The translations under genes and the position numbers were made by a program. From NCBI GenBank assembly GCA_037039685.1, contig JAWNGF010000004.1, positions 5,258,152 to 5,322,151 on the forward strand: a stretch of 64,000 nt of DNA, written 5' to 3'. This DNA is from Ceratobasidium sp. AG-K. Taxonomy: Eukaryota > Basidiomycota > Agaricomycetes > Cantharellales > Ceratobasidiaceae. Shown in pieces: positions 34,901-43,293 of the stretch (positions within the stretch are counted from its first letter, which is position 1; every line of letters starts with the position of its first letter). The notes beneath the pieces were generated by a model, which made no database searches, had not been told where the DNA came from, and saw only the letters and a list, made by a program, of their open reading frames with translations.

Positions 34901-37900
34901 CAACAATTCGGCGTTCTTCAGTGTCATATTGGTTTGGGTTCAGGCGGAAAAATGCCTTCATTCGTGCTAAGAATGTTTCGGCAGCTGTCCCCCTTGTTCC
35001 TTCGAATGCTTTGGGCATCTTGATACGAGGTCCGGATCCGTTTCCGTTTCCTCCTTGCCCTGTTTGGATGATAAAGGTTCTTCCTTCATCCCTGATTCGA
35101 TAACCAGATTGTCCTTCTACTTCAAATGAGGGTGATCGCCTTCCTTGAGGTGAGATACTTTTTTTGTGTGGGGGCGGTTCCCTAGGGTTTGGAACTTCAA
35201 TGGACGTTCTTCTAGATTCTTCTCGCCGGTGATCCGATTCTACCTGGGCGTCAGCCCCGATTTGTTCCAGAAGGTCGAATGTTTCTTGCCCTCCGGTTCG
35301 GATTTCCCTGAGTCGAGTGGTTTGATTTTGGAATCCTTCCGTCACTTCTTCATCAATACGCCCTAAAGCAATCGTGATGTTCCTCATTCCTTCGGCCATT
35401 CTTCCCATTGTTTCTTCCATCCTGTCGATTCGTGCTGCTTGGTTTTGTGAATTCTGGGTAATCAGCTGATTTTGAACCACCAGTTGTTGGTTGATGTGCT
35501 CAAAGTTTTCTATAGATCGCTCGAAAATCTGCTCAACCCTTTGTTGTGCACGATCGACGTTTCGGAGACATTCGTAGAAGGTGTTGACTCCGTCTTCGGT
35601 TCTAGAAGCAATGCGCTCAATGCGTTGCATCATATTGTTGCTTTCTTGCCGTTGGAGGTCCCATCGGCGTTCAAGCCCTTCAATTCTCAGGGCCTGTACC
35701 GCGTTTTCCTGTTGGTACTGGACTTGCAGGGTGTTGAAAATTCTTTCCAATGTTTGTACTGCTCGTCCATTGGTGTTTTCAATAATGATTTCCCTTCTCA
35801 ACCGTTCATCGTCGGAGATAGTTTCTACGCTCCTTTGTGATTCGAAGGTGGAGGGGACGCTGGCCACACTTTGGCTTCTGGAAACTACTGACATCACTGG
35901 AACTATGCCAGGAGTAGAAGGTACCGGAGTGGTTCGCGGGAAGATATTGTCTAAATTTGGCATTTCGAGAGGTTGCCTAGGAGCAAGGGATGCTGGAGGA
36001 GGAATCCGACCTGTTGGTGGTATCGATGGTCCTGGGGTTGTGTTCCTTTGGCCAAATTGCGCAGTTCCCATAGGTCGAATGATTCTCATTGCTCGTGGAC
36101 TTGCTATTGTTCTTGGTTCCCTTTGTTCAATTCCTGGTGGAGGGCTATTGTTTGCAATTTCAATCACCCTGATAGTTGGGGATGTTGATCGTTCGTTGGA
36201 ACTGGTAGGTTCTTCTCGTGATGTTTCGACTATGTTGCCGATTCCTCCTGGGACGCTGGTTGACGGTGGCCTTGAGGCTCGGCTGTTGGTTCTAAGCGGT
36301 GCCGTCCAGTCTCCAGCTCGTTCCCTGGATGTTCTTGAGGGGTTTGTTCGGACTTCTACTATTCGTGGCGAAGGCTCAGTAGCCTGCCTGTTTGACGCTG
36401 CGCTCGAGGATCTTGTGAACATTGTTGAAAGATCACGTGACCTTGTTTTTCTCGTGGCTCAGCGGAGTGGAGCTTGCTTCGCAATGTCGCAACCTGCTAA
36501 ATAGAAGTGTTGACGACGACTATCGACTGTGGACCGTGACCAATAAGTCTAAGTAGACTAAATCGGTGGAGGGAAATCGCTAGCTTCTAAGTAGAAGTCC
36601 TAGCTCCAAATCCCAAGTGGCTGCTGTTTGCAAGGCTAAGTAGCCAAGTGCCTCTGATCACACTGCAGGGAGAGTTGACGAGGCGAAGCAAGCTGGGGAT
36701 GACCATGCTTGCAAGCCAGTATATATACTCAAAAGGCAAGTGAGTCATACTATGTACATGAGTCACAAGCCTGAGTCAGAGTCCGAGTCATAAAGAGGCC
36801 GCGCAGGTCGGCCAATAGAAAACAGCATGAGTCATATGACTCATGGTAACACGTCATCCATACACCTCACTAAACGAGGGAGAGGGCCACATCTATACAG
36901 AAGGCGCTGTAAGGCGCCGGTACAAGCCACGAACATGCAGAACAGAGACAGAGGGCGGGACAGGTCACGACACGACTGCTGCTAAGGATGCTCTAGGTGA
37001 CATCTACCTTGGTGTGACCACCATTTCCGGCAAAGAAGTCACTATCAAGCTTGAGTCAGCCAAGGCCAGGCACCCCCAGCTTGAACACGAGAGCAAGATC
37101 TATAAGCTCCTTACTGGCAGTACCGGTGTGCCCAACATTGGGTGGTTTGGTACTGAATGCAATTACAATGCAATGGTGCTTGATCTTCTTGGCCCGTCAC
37201 TTGAGGAACTCTTCAACTTCTGCAACCGCAATTTCTCCTTGAAGACAGTGCTCCTGTTGGCTGATCAACTTGTAAGCGGATGAGTTCCCACTCCACTGCA
37301 TGTTACTAACTTTTGAATCGTAGATATCCTGTGTCAAATACATTCATTCACGCAACTTCATCCACCATGATATCAAGCCTGACAATTTCTTGTTGGGCAT
37401 TGGAAAACATGCCAACCAGGTACGCACAATGCCATTTCACACGCACCTGATACTCACCTGTTCGACAGGTCAATGTCATTGATTTCGGTCTTACCAAGAA
37501 GTACCGCAACCCCAAGACCCACTTGCATATCCCGTATAGGGAGGACAAGAACTTGACCGGTACTGCACACTACGTTTCTATCAATACGCACCTAGGTGCT
37601 GGTGCGTACTAAATAGCTCTCAACTAGAGCACGACTAACTGACCTGCCTGTAGAACAAGCATGTCGTGACGACATTGAAGCGCTTGCTTACCTCCTGTTA
37701 TACTTCCTGCGCAGCCACCTGCCATGGCAAGGCCTCAAGGCCACGACCAAGAAGCAGAATTACAATCACATCATGGAGAAGAAGCTGACCGTACCCAATG
37801 ATCTCCTATGCCGTGGCCTCCCCGGCGAGTTTGGCACCTTCCTCAACTATAGCCGTGCGCTCCACTTCGACAATAAGCCTGACTACAGCCGTTTGCGAAG

Positions 37901-38015
37901 ACTCTTTCATGATCTTTTCGTCCGTGAAGGCTACCAATACGATTATGTTTTCGGTTGGTGTGTCCAGCGATCAAGCAACGACAAGTTGTGTTGCAAGACT
38001 GCCCGGGACTATTAG
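28934..38015 (+). CDS. Casein kinase 1-like Ser/Thr kinase, intron 1 invaded by a retrotransposon
   Basis: Exons by splice signals and CK1 motifs: 28934-28994, 36997-37271, 37324-37419, 37469-37601, 37654-38015, giving 308 residues. Visible are [20 protein letters not shown], the Lys of [27 protein letters not shown], the catalytic loop, [18 protein letters not shown] and [14 protein letters not shown]. It is nearly the CK1 catalytic domain only. Chromovirus B lies in intron 1; without it the intron would be 48 nt (GTAAGT to CTCTAG). Odd points are HHDIKPDN for HRDIKPDN and GTAHYVS for GTARYxS, both Arg to His. It may be weakened or already a pseudogene. Confidence 0.85.
29024..29511 (-). repeat. 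Chromovirus B 3' LTR (left copy)
   Basis: 488 bp from TGTCGCAACCTG to GTCACGACA. It differs from the right copy at two positions I can see: GGCGAGTGAG against GGCAAGTGAG, and GACATGTCACG against GACAGGTCACG. It contains a TATATATA box near 29259-29268 and, on the minus strand, AGCTTGCTTCGC (complement of 29222-29233), the predicted transcript 5' end. Confidence 0.96.
29512..29526 (-). promoter_or_regulatory. Polypurine tract region of chromovirus B
   Basis: Minus-strand sequence next to the 3' LTR reads CTATGTGGGGGGGCAA, with a run of seven G just inside the LTR boundary. This is the expected primer site for plus-strand DNA synthesis. The two non-purine bases and short offset from the LTR make it less regular than in chromovirus A. 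Confidence 0.65.
29552..30676 (-). pseudogene. ORF3 of chromovirus B, unknown function, one in-frame stop
   Basis: A minus-strand frame beginning [20 protein letters not shown] runs 256 codons to a TGA near 29906, then continues in the same frame for over 100 codons to a stop at 29552. About 375 residues are implied. It is Trp- and Cys-bearing, with a Pro run and an acidic stretch, then a Glu/Gln-rich probable coiled coil ([20 protein letters not shown]). I recognise no family. Base composition is visibly richer in G+C than gag-pol, consistent with a captured host gene. The single TGA could be a CGA to TGA change or a read-through signal. Confidence 0.65.
29635..34332 (-). CDS. pol: Pol polyprotein of chromovirus B: protease-RT-RNase H-integrase-chromodomain
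   Basis: A 1565-codon open frame. Protease Asp is in LIDSGS (about 87). Reverse transcriptase YIDD is at about 399-402. RNase H acidic residues sit in LETDAS, DKELF and YTDHKN (about 548, 590, 617). The integrase zinc site has His at about 763 and 770 and Cys at 800 and 803; its DDE residues are about D831, D891 and E927, the last two 35 residues apart. A chromodomain-like segment at about 1115-1165 has Glu where most relatives have Trp (EDTEER). Beyond about residue 1200 the frame is Ser/Pro/Thr-rich and overlaps ORF3 in another frame, so that tail may be incidental. Confidence 0.95.
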   Translation of the reverse strand: MQKGMDLQEQRKGPDERKSWRSEGRRNGGNQVYRFRVGKLDGRLSTVCEDAPISSLQNVYYYKATNESPMVYTQAEGITEKISTLIDSGSSRNFIDLNFAKRNNIPLTTLQTPRHVETIDGKTRKNLIKHRCKLKFDIEGKTFEQRFYVMTTGTQPMILGMTWLKETNPDISWAPFSIKWRKEPSIQAKAGMLQELPEELRDFADVFDEEQYDKLPEHRKWDCKIDFYDNNKLPKPRKAYPLSPKEREATREYVKSELKSGRIRPSDSPVAASLFFVTKTLKPGQTVPDLRPVVDYRGANAETIPDRYPIPLMDQLLEIFKKTSDKSNEELFITSLDLKNGFWNVRIREGDEWKTAFSTSEGLFEYTVMPFGLKNAPSTFQRMMDNIFRDLIGKKIVVYIDDILIISRGRNQHTLDIREVLERLRKNNLYGNLRKCTFFGKKADWVGFVVDGQGISMNQDKIKTIQEWPVPKTIKQLQAFIGFCNFYRRFVVSFSSIVKPLMQLTRKDQKWEWKEVHQEAFENLKKMVSEEPVLAHPDESKQYFLETDASGVALGAILSQRQEDGYLHPIGFLSKSFKDAELNYDTHDKELFAIIEALRHWRIHLEGTKEPVIIYTDHKNLTYWKDSVNFNRRHHRWLLMLASYNFEIHYRPGKMSEKPDILSRRSDHGDIASAEQTMISAERFKGFAAMMRSDLMNELKEGQEEDESLQTLIASTKEKDLLPPSVKKQFKDYEWGENLLWYQGRIVVPDEKNIKLKLLQLHHDTPMAGHQGQARTLELLSRRYYWPGMKAQVNRFVESCEICQRGKGSKGHLPLKPLPIPEKPWENIAYDFIVKLPKSKGFDSVLVVVDRFSRMAHFIACNEATNSEQLADIFIKEVWRLHGFPKTTVSDRGTTFKSHFLDAVYKRLDIQPTFSTAFHPETDGLAEKTNQWLEGWLRIFCNHRQDDWAKWLPIAEFCHNNHRNRVTNKSPFEIVYGMTPKWSIEEYTTQSPEGDKWTKDMEAVWEEAKAMMEYHQTREELPKKQYKEGDIVWLLTTNIKTRRPSKKLDDKKTGPFVVKKQISSHAYQLVLPKSMKIHDVFHGNMLTQYKEDVDFQRNQPRPPPIVTEEGEEEYEVERIVDWHQDPDGLKYRIRWKGYGPLEDTEERAEKFADMTPVMRKFQKDFPTGPLPPNFTPQEYKKMRGRAAEVLIPATQPTTSSPLLAYFPYQPSKNRFSLSQWPPSATTTPLPLPASPCIGSAPPTARPSWPEDPASSPSTAGPQRPGPSKRPGNWPTISSPGFTSATSPSPSEATSSGTKNVGPSSTPNSAPSSGLATPMPGPATRPTSAAASTTTAAAASDLPSAMWSPKAPTPGIGTPATSGKVTSGSSEKPTPVSPSPMEDTSIATGSGGATAPTTSPVDGPPLVSGKRSLNVQSLTTPTVNPLSTLPTGQLKKPAWSQAKSRRKRSMSLPLPLSPTTTPSGLSGSGTQPGTGPETMSRPSLPMWGKQSPTSSCTPLPIACPATPTSWRHIASSNAGPGLSTSSTNGSTIDKTNGQLVSSKSSSASSNVTRRSLTSSTRRSGTA
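34212..36422 (-). CDS. gag: Gag polyprotein of chromovirus B
   Basis: 736 residues, uninterrupted, starting about 60 nt inside the 5' LTR. The N-terminal half is Ser/Pro-rich, then a Gln/Arg-rich segment likely to form coiled coil (about 225-370), then a retrotransposon capsid-like region (about 460-610). A zinc knuckle [14 protein letters not shown] lies at about 685-698, followed by a charged tail. It builds the particle and packages element RNA. The stop lies about 120 bp inside the start of the pol frame. Pol is in the -1 frame relative to gag, so frameshifting is likely, but I did not find a textbook slippery heptamer; an A-rich run (GCAAAAAGG) near 34329 is a candidate. Confidence 0.95.
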   Translation of the reverse strand: MFTRSSSAASNRQATEPSPRIVEVRTNPSRTSRERAGDWTAPLRTNSRASRPPSTSVPGGIGNIVETSREEPTSSNERSTSPTIRVIEIANNSPPPGIEQREPRTIASPRAMRIIRPMGTAQFGQRNTTPGPSIPPTGRIPPPASLAPRQPLEMPNLDNIFPRTTPVPSTPGIVPVMSVVSRSQSVASVPSTFESQRSVETISDDERLRREIIIENTNGRAVQTLERIFNTLQVQYQQENAVQALRIEGLERRWDLQRQESNNMMQRIERIASRTEDGVNTFYECLRNVDRAQQRVEQIFERSIENFEHINQQLVVQNQLITQNSQNQAARIDRMEETMGRMAEGMRNITIALGRIDEEVTEGFQNQTTRLREIRTGGQETFDLLEQIGADAQVESDHRREESRRTSIEVPNPREPPPHKKSISPQGRRSPSFEVEGQSGYRIRDEGRTFIIQTGQGGNGNGSGPRIKMPKAFEGTRGTAAETFLARMKAFFRLNPNQYDTEERRIVATLMNMAEGPAGNWAQPVLNRYNDNENHPWLDSWEAFQNAYEKQWSDPSKKIQAEQGIQRLYQNKSVGEYVSEFRLLAQELNWNSSALIARFRQGLNRLIKAELFREELRDRRAAEQRNLEGWIDIALQAEEIQKLTNPQNKGKKEDKAEGSKSTPRKVKGDLVPQTEKKRRMENNLCIKCGEAGHAIADCKKEWTFKNKGKAPMKGKAGEVKEGETEETKSTDSESEN
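36471..36484 (-). promoter_or_regulatory. Self-priming primer-binding site of chromovirus B
   Basis: On the minus strand the 5' LTR is followed by TT and then GCGAAGCAAGCT, perfectly complementary over 12 nt to AGCTTGCTTCGC in the LTR. The latter lies about 33 nt below the TATA box, where the RNA should begin. The geometry (two spacer bases, 12-bp pairing) is the same as in chromovirus A. This supports Tf1/sushi-type self-priming. Confidence 0.8.
36485..36972 (-). repeat. Chromovirus B 5' LTR (right copy)
   Basis: 488 bp. As the 5' LTR of a minus-strand element it should drive transcription leftwards. The TATATATA box near 36720-36730 is followed, about 33 nt later on the minus strand, by AGCTTGCTTCGC (complement of 36683-36694), the predicted start and self-primer. 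On the plus strand a reading frame opening inside this LTR (ATG at 36843) runs without a stop into kinase exon 2. Confidence 0.96.
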
Positions 38016-38646
38016 ACACATGGGCTGGCTATCTCACGCTGCCCAGTCGTTTTTGCTCCTGGTTCAATGCTAGTTGAGAAGGGGGATCTGGGTGTGCCGC
38101 CAGGGTTGTCCCGCAAATTTCAACCGGGTCCGCCGTAATCTCCCCTTGCGCTGCCTCTCCCCCCACTTCAATCGAGCAGCAAACACGCTGACACTTCCCC
38201 AGCGCCTATTCTCGCACATCGCTTTACGTATCTTGTCTTTACGCCCCTTGTTTCCTCTTTTGTGTAGTACTGTCTGTTTAGGTCTTATAGATCGAATACT
38301 ATCTTGATCCGCTCCTTGTGTTTACTGTGGCTCATGCAGCCCTGCCATGCCCGTTCCCAAACTTGATGTCTTTGCTGCCCACAATTACGCCAACCCCTTG
38401 GACCATTTAATTATGCATATATGCAAGGGATATTTGCTGGTTAGCGCACGCACTTCACAGAAGTGCGTGCACTAATCAAAAGGTGCTCAGAGTCTTTCAC
38501 GATGGTGACGGCGTTCACTTCGTTTGGTACATTAGCTCTGTTTCATACAAGTGACTCCCCTGTTGGGGTTTATATACTGTGCCAATCCCCTTCCTCCTGT
38601 CCGTCCCCCCACCCTCCAACTCTGTATCTGTCTACTGTGCAACTCG
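38016..38646. other. Intergenic region after the kinase gene
   Basis: Presumed 3' UTR of the kinase gene and promoter of the next gene. A near-perfect hairpin lies at 38441-38475. I see no gene here. Confidence 0.5.
38441..38475. repeat. Short perfect-loop inverted repeat
   Basis: Arms TTAGCGCACGCACTTC (38441-38456) and GAAGTGCGTGCACTAA (38460-38475) pair at 15 of 16 positions around a 3-nt loop. It could be a cruciform or RNA hairpin, or the remnant of a very small foldback element. Function unknown. Confidence 0.7.
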
Positions 38647-40152
38647 ATGCCCATCAACTCAGCTCCCCCCACCCACCCCGCACTCGCTCCAGTCTCGGGC
38701 CAACCAGGGGGGTTCATGGAACTCTCGATCAAGTTCAAGGTTGGTCCAAGGTCTGCAGGCACGGCTGGCAAGGCGGATTTCTGCATGCGGGATGTGATGG
38801 GGTTGGAGGACACGTATTATTCGTTCGTGCTAGTAAGCCACACCGCATTCCATTGTCCAATCCACTAACTTGTTGACACAGGGTGGAACTCGAACCATCT
38901 GCATTGAACTCGGACTCAATATGACCAAGACAATCAAGAGGCAGAACGAATCGAAACTACTAAAGGTGTATGCGCGAGTGAGTAATGTAGTCACAAAATG
39001 TGTTTGTAGCTAACTCAACTCTTAGGTCCGCAAGGTTTTTCCGGGATTCAAAGAGTTCGAGGATCCCATCTGGCCGATCCGCACGTTTGTCTACGTAGTG
39101 CTCAAAGGTGGCGTGGACCGACTGGCGACTGCCCGACGCAATAGGGCTCGGGCCCTGGCTGAGGCTCTGGCCCCCGGCCAGTCAGTTCCCATGTCCCCTT
39201 CAGATGCAGCCCGGCGTGCAGCGCGTCGAGAAGTGCGTCGACAGGCGGGTCGGAAGGCTGCCCAAACTCGGAAGCTACGTAAAGCTGTCGAGCTAGCTAT
39301 TGGGACAACCGAGATGGACGAGGTCATTCGAGACCTCACCATGACGCACCTCTCAGACGGTACATGCTTGTTGCATCGCTAACATTTGGCTAACATGAAG
39401 TATTCTGCTACAGATGACGACGATACCCCCGCTCCAGTCAACTTGTTGAGCGGGCTCGACAACGCTTCGCCTCAGCCGGAGAGCGCTCCAGCTCAGCGAG
39501 TTCCCGACGTTCAGCCCCCAGCCAACGGCCCCGCTCCCGCTCCCACTCTCCCTGGTTCTGTCCAGCCTGAGAACGCCCAAGCTCAGCGGGTTCCCAATGC
39601 TCAGCCCAATGCCCCTGCCACCACTCGCACTCGCACTCGCCCCAACCCTTGCATCCCCAGCCCTGAGCCTCTCAACAAACCCCCTTCCCAGGCACTACAC
39701 GACGCCTGAAAAGCTCCAGCTCACGTCGATACTGGTCTGCCCGTTGAGGATCCCACCCCTATCCTGGCTCCTACCTCGGGCCCTGTCACACGCCGCGCTG
39801 CTGCAGTCAACTCGGGCAAGGCTTCCACCTCGAGTACCTTGGCCCCCCTTTCCAAGCTCACTCCTGTGGCCCGTTCCCGCGTCCCGGCGGCCTTACTTGC
39901 ACTTGGCACCCACGACCCCGAAGCGCTTATGAACGACAGTGATCTTAGTGACGCCCCCCCCCCCCCCGAGTCGCCTAAGGATGATCACACAGAGGTCGAG
40001 GTACTGGTAAGCGTTATTTCTGTTCATCAGACTACAAATAACCGCGCATATATAACGCATTCTAGACCCGGGGTAAAGCAAAGGCAAAGAAGGCTACGGC
40101 AGCAAAGGCCCCCGCACGCGGTCGCAGAGCGGGCCCGCGCAAGACCAAATAG
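38647..40152 (+). CDS. Hypothetical fungal protein with basic C-terminal tail
   Basis: Exons by splice signals: 38647-38832, 38882-38977, 39026-39359, 39414-40006, 40066-40152. The N-terminal part has a compact, conserved-looking core (LSIKFKVGPRSAGTAGKADF, GGTRTICIELGLNM, VRKVFPGFKEFEDPIWPIR). An Arg/Ala-rich helix, a long Pro/Ala-rich linker and a short Lys/Arg/Ala tail (ARGRRAGPRKTK) follow, which could bind DNA or direct nuclear entry. I do not recognise the family. One in-frame TGA (39707-39709) interrupts exon 4, while the frame on both sides stays coherent, so there is either a true nonsense change or an undetected intron. A run of 14 C encodes four prolines at about 39954-39967. Confidence 0.65.
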
Positions 40153-40858
40153 AATACTGGTGCACAATCGTTCCGGCTATATTTCTTTTCCTAGTATTTT
40201 TTGTATATAGAACCAGTCTTTTACTACGAATGCTGCGAATACCGCCAATCGATCTATTTTAGTAACAATACCATACTAGTGATACTACACGGGTCCGAAG
40301 AGAAAAAAAGTAATGAACCGTGTAACAAACCACCTTCAGAAGAGTTAGATGGTCAATACATACAAGTGCGTAGAGGACTTACATGACGCGCGGAAAGCAT
40401 GGCATATCAGGTCTGGAGGCACTTGACCAGAGTGACTAACTAACCCCGGGGAAGTGGCTCGGTCTTGCTTTGACGTGCTCATGTCGCTTCCCAAGACATT
40501 TTGGGATTGAGGCACTTCGCAAGGTGATATGGAATTAGTCGCCGGTGTGTCGAACCCTGACTTCGTTTCATTTGTGTCACTCCCTTATATCACTATCGGT
40601 AGGTCCCGTGGCACTTCAGCGAAGGCAATCGTGTCTCAGATTGAAGTGCGTGTCGGACTAAATGTAAGTTCTCCCCTAGAACTTCAATCAAGTGCCCAGA
40701 CTTGCCACAGTGTCGGAAAGAATGGACCTGTCGACTGCGTGGACTTGCACAATTTGAGGCGCGTTTTTGTCGAGCATATCAATACTGATTGCAAAGTCAC
40801 TGGTAGCCATGGTTGACCGCGCTGGTGATCTTCGTGGCTGACGTGGCTACAAGGAACC

Positions 40859-40987
40859 CGTCTGAAAAAAGGTCCGGCTAACCAGCGCTAATCGGCACTA
40901 ATCGGCCCTAATTAGGCTCGCTGACTGTTGCGACAATTGTTATTAGTGCCGATTAGTGCCGATTAGGTCCGTCCCTTTTTACAGACG
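40859..40987. mobile_element. 129-bp MITE-like foldback element
   Basis: Terminal inverted repeats begin CGTCTG and end CAGACG. Inside, CTAATCGGCACTAATCGG on the left pairs with CCGATTAGTGCCGATTAG on the right. ACC lies directly outside each end (40856-40858, 40988-40990), a possible 3-bp target duplication. It has no coding capacity. Confidence 0.65.
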
Positions 40988-43219
40988 ACCAGATTAAAAT
41001 AAGCGGACATAGCTTCGTCAGCAGCCAAGCAAGGGCAAATAACCGTCTCGCGCGCCAAGGTTCCCTCCACTGTGCGGAGGGTCCTCAGATCAGGCTAATT
41101 TTGTAAGCTACTAGCGACATAAACATGGACATTACTCTCGACGCTAACAAGTATGGGACTGGACAACCGCGGCGAGTACCATTGCTGGGATAAATTCTGG
41201 GTTTGTATTTCGAGAGAGTAGGGCTAGGTGGATCGCTCATGTGCCTCTCTCGCCTTGGAAAGCGACGGGGATTACTCCGTAATAGGTGATCCTTCCAAGT
41301 TTGATCGTGCGCTCGCCGTCGAGGCTCCGGATCAAAGGTTTGCGCCAGGCGCCAAACAATTTGATTCGATTCTGAATCTACAACGACACTCGTCATGTTG
41401 CTGATACATTACCCACTCTCCTCCCACCCGCATAGCCAACCCAAGGGGTTCAAACGCAGCTGCCGATACGATACCTCCTGGCACATGTGGACTTGCACTC
41501 GAAATCATCCAGATTCGTTCAACGCACATTCGGCAAGCGACGGCTGCTGATGATAGAATTCTGTGGTTTCTCCCAGCCAACTCAGTCAACACTTCGGCGA
41601 CCTCGAAAGCCTCCATTCATTCTAATAGATTCCACTGCCTTGCCCGAGCCCTGCGAACAACCCATGTGATTCCAAGTACGTTCTCGACTCGCCGCTGCAC
41701 GTAGCCGTGGCGTGCACCACCATCAGGCGAGCGCTCTTCCGTCCTTGAATTATCCCCTTCTATGGCCCCCATAATCCGATCTATCTGTCTGGATGATCCT
41801 TGAGCCCGCCACCGGCAGAGCATCCCAGCCACGGACCCTGTACACGGACAAAGCCGGACCACCGCTGCACCCGTCCCTTGACCCAACAGCCCTGCATCGG
41901 TGCCTGGCTTACGTCAAAACCTACATCGTTCTAAGATACTCTTTCTCGAAGGAGTTCGACGCGGCCCTAAGCAACCTAATTTACCTGGGACTGGAAACAG
42001 CGCTTACCCGGACGCGTGTCCTTGAGTTATGGAGAGCGCGACCATGCTCGCACCGGCGCCCCAGGAATCCCCCATCACGGAGCTAAGCATTGCCATCAGT
42101 GAGCCCCTAGAGCCTTTCGTAGTCTCCAGGATGCTAATTTCCCCATGCGCGGATGACTCCACCCGTATACCATCACATGTCAAGCCGCGATGGTCCTGAC
42201 AGGGTTGTACGCGATTTATTAATAAAATCGATGCCGTTATTCGATGACCCGTCTCCCTCGACTGGCTTCTCACGATAATGAATAATAGCCCTCTCTACAC
42301 GCTCAATTGCCGCTACGGTACACCAGCAACAGCAGCCACCACCTATTTATACCCAAGAATGACGAAAGGATGAAGAAAGGCGAAACGCTGATAGGTATTT
42401 CTCGCATAGTCCCTGGAGATTGTACATAACCCTATGAACACATTTTGAATGAATACACACGAGCAAACGGACTTTGGCGTGAGCTACGCGTCGTTTGAGC
42501 GGAACCGAGCGCTGCACATGTCAAGTACCGTTGTTCTTACTCGCCTTGAGAGCTGGGTACTTGAGCGAAGGATTCAAAGTATGTTGAACTGTGCTAGTGA
42601 ATTTTGGGATGACTAAGTTGGAAAGTGGACTTGGGCGATCCAGCAAATCGAGCCCACGTTGCTGTACTCGCAGCCAGTGTATGTTTCATCAATAATCTAT
42701 GAGGACAGAAACACAGCTTGGCAGGTAGGCCAAGCTCAAATCGTTGGACCGAAAGAAGATTTTACTGGTGACCTATTCCTCCGCGTAGGTGGGACCGGGG
42801 CGAAACTCATAAGCGTCAGTATGCGTCGCCAAAACCACAGTCTTCACGCAACGCTGTTGTATCGCATTGGCAGTGATGGGCGGAGGAAAGCGAGGGGCGA
42901 TGATAACACGAGGTGAAGCGGGCACTGATTGGCAGATCAATGTGGTTCAGGCCAATCCATCTGCCCCTACAGCACATTAAAATATGAGGCAGACCGATTT
43001 ACCGAGGGAGATGAAAGGACTTGCGGGTGAAGCACCGCTCGCACGAAGTCGCTTGTAGCATGTGATAGACGGCTGCAAGAACTGCGTCAGACGAGGAACG
43101 GTGAGCACACGGATCGAATGTTCAATGCGGGAGAAACGATGGGCGCCGAGCGGCACAAGTGAGGCTTGTCACGGGCACTTTGGTGGACCGAGACACCGGA
43201 GTAACAAGCGCCTCGCGCA

Positions 43220-43227
43220 TTTATAAA
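43220..43227 (+). promoter_or_regulatory. Putative TATA box of the TPR-CHAT gene
   Basis: TTTATAAA lies 67 bp before the chosen start codon at 43294, a plausible core promoter position in a fungus. No other promoter element was recognised. Confidence 0.45.
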
Positions 43228-43293
43228 CCACGACGCGGGTGCCTGGAAGGATACGCAACTAAGTACGCTGTAGGGTAAAAAGTGAATAATCTG

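Larger units (their letters stand above)
29024..36972 (-). mobile_element. Chromovirus B: young Ty3/gypsy LTR retrotransposon
   Basis: A 7949-bp minus-strand element with 488-bp LTRs differing at about 2 sites and a perfect 5-bp target duplication, CGACT (29019-29023 and 36973-36977). Gag and pol are uninterrupted, so it may be active or recently active. It sits in intron 1 of the casein kinase gene, in the opposite orientation. It also carries ORF3 downstream of pol, where the base composition is clearly richer in G+C than gag-pol. Replication signals (self-primer site, polypurine tract, TATA box) are all visible. Confidence 0.96.
40153..43293. other. Long region without a convincing gene
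   Basis: About 3.1 kb. Open stretches on both strands (for example 40529-40816, 41332-41616, 42004-42273) have no motif I recognise and no coherent splice pattern. A MITE-like element is at 40859-40987. The last 100 bp hold a TATA-like box before the TPR-CHAT gene. The rest is unexplained. Confidence 0.45.

Noticed and set aside
35581..36504. A 307-codon plus-strand frame opposite gag of chromovirus B
   Set aside because: Antisense shadow of an intact gag gene; no domain seen.
40529..40816. A 95-codon plus-strand ORF as a small gene
   Set aside because: No recognisable domain, no splice or promoter context, and length within chance expectation.
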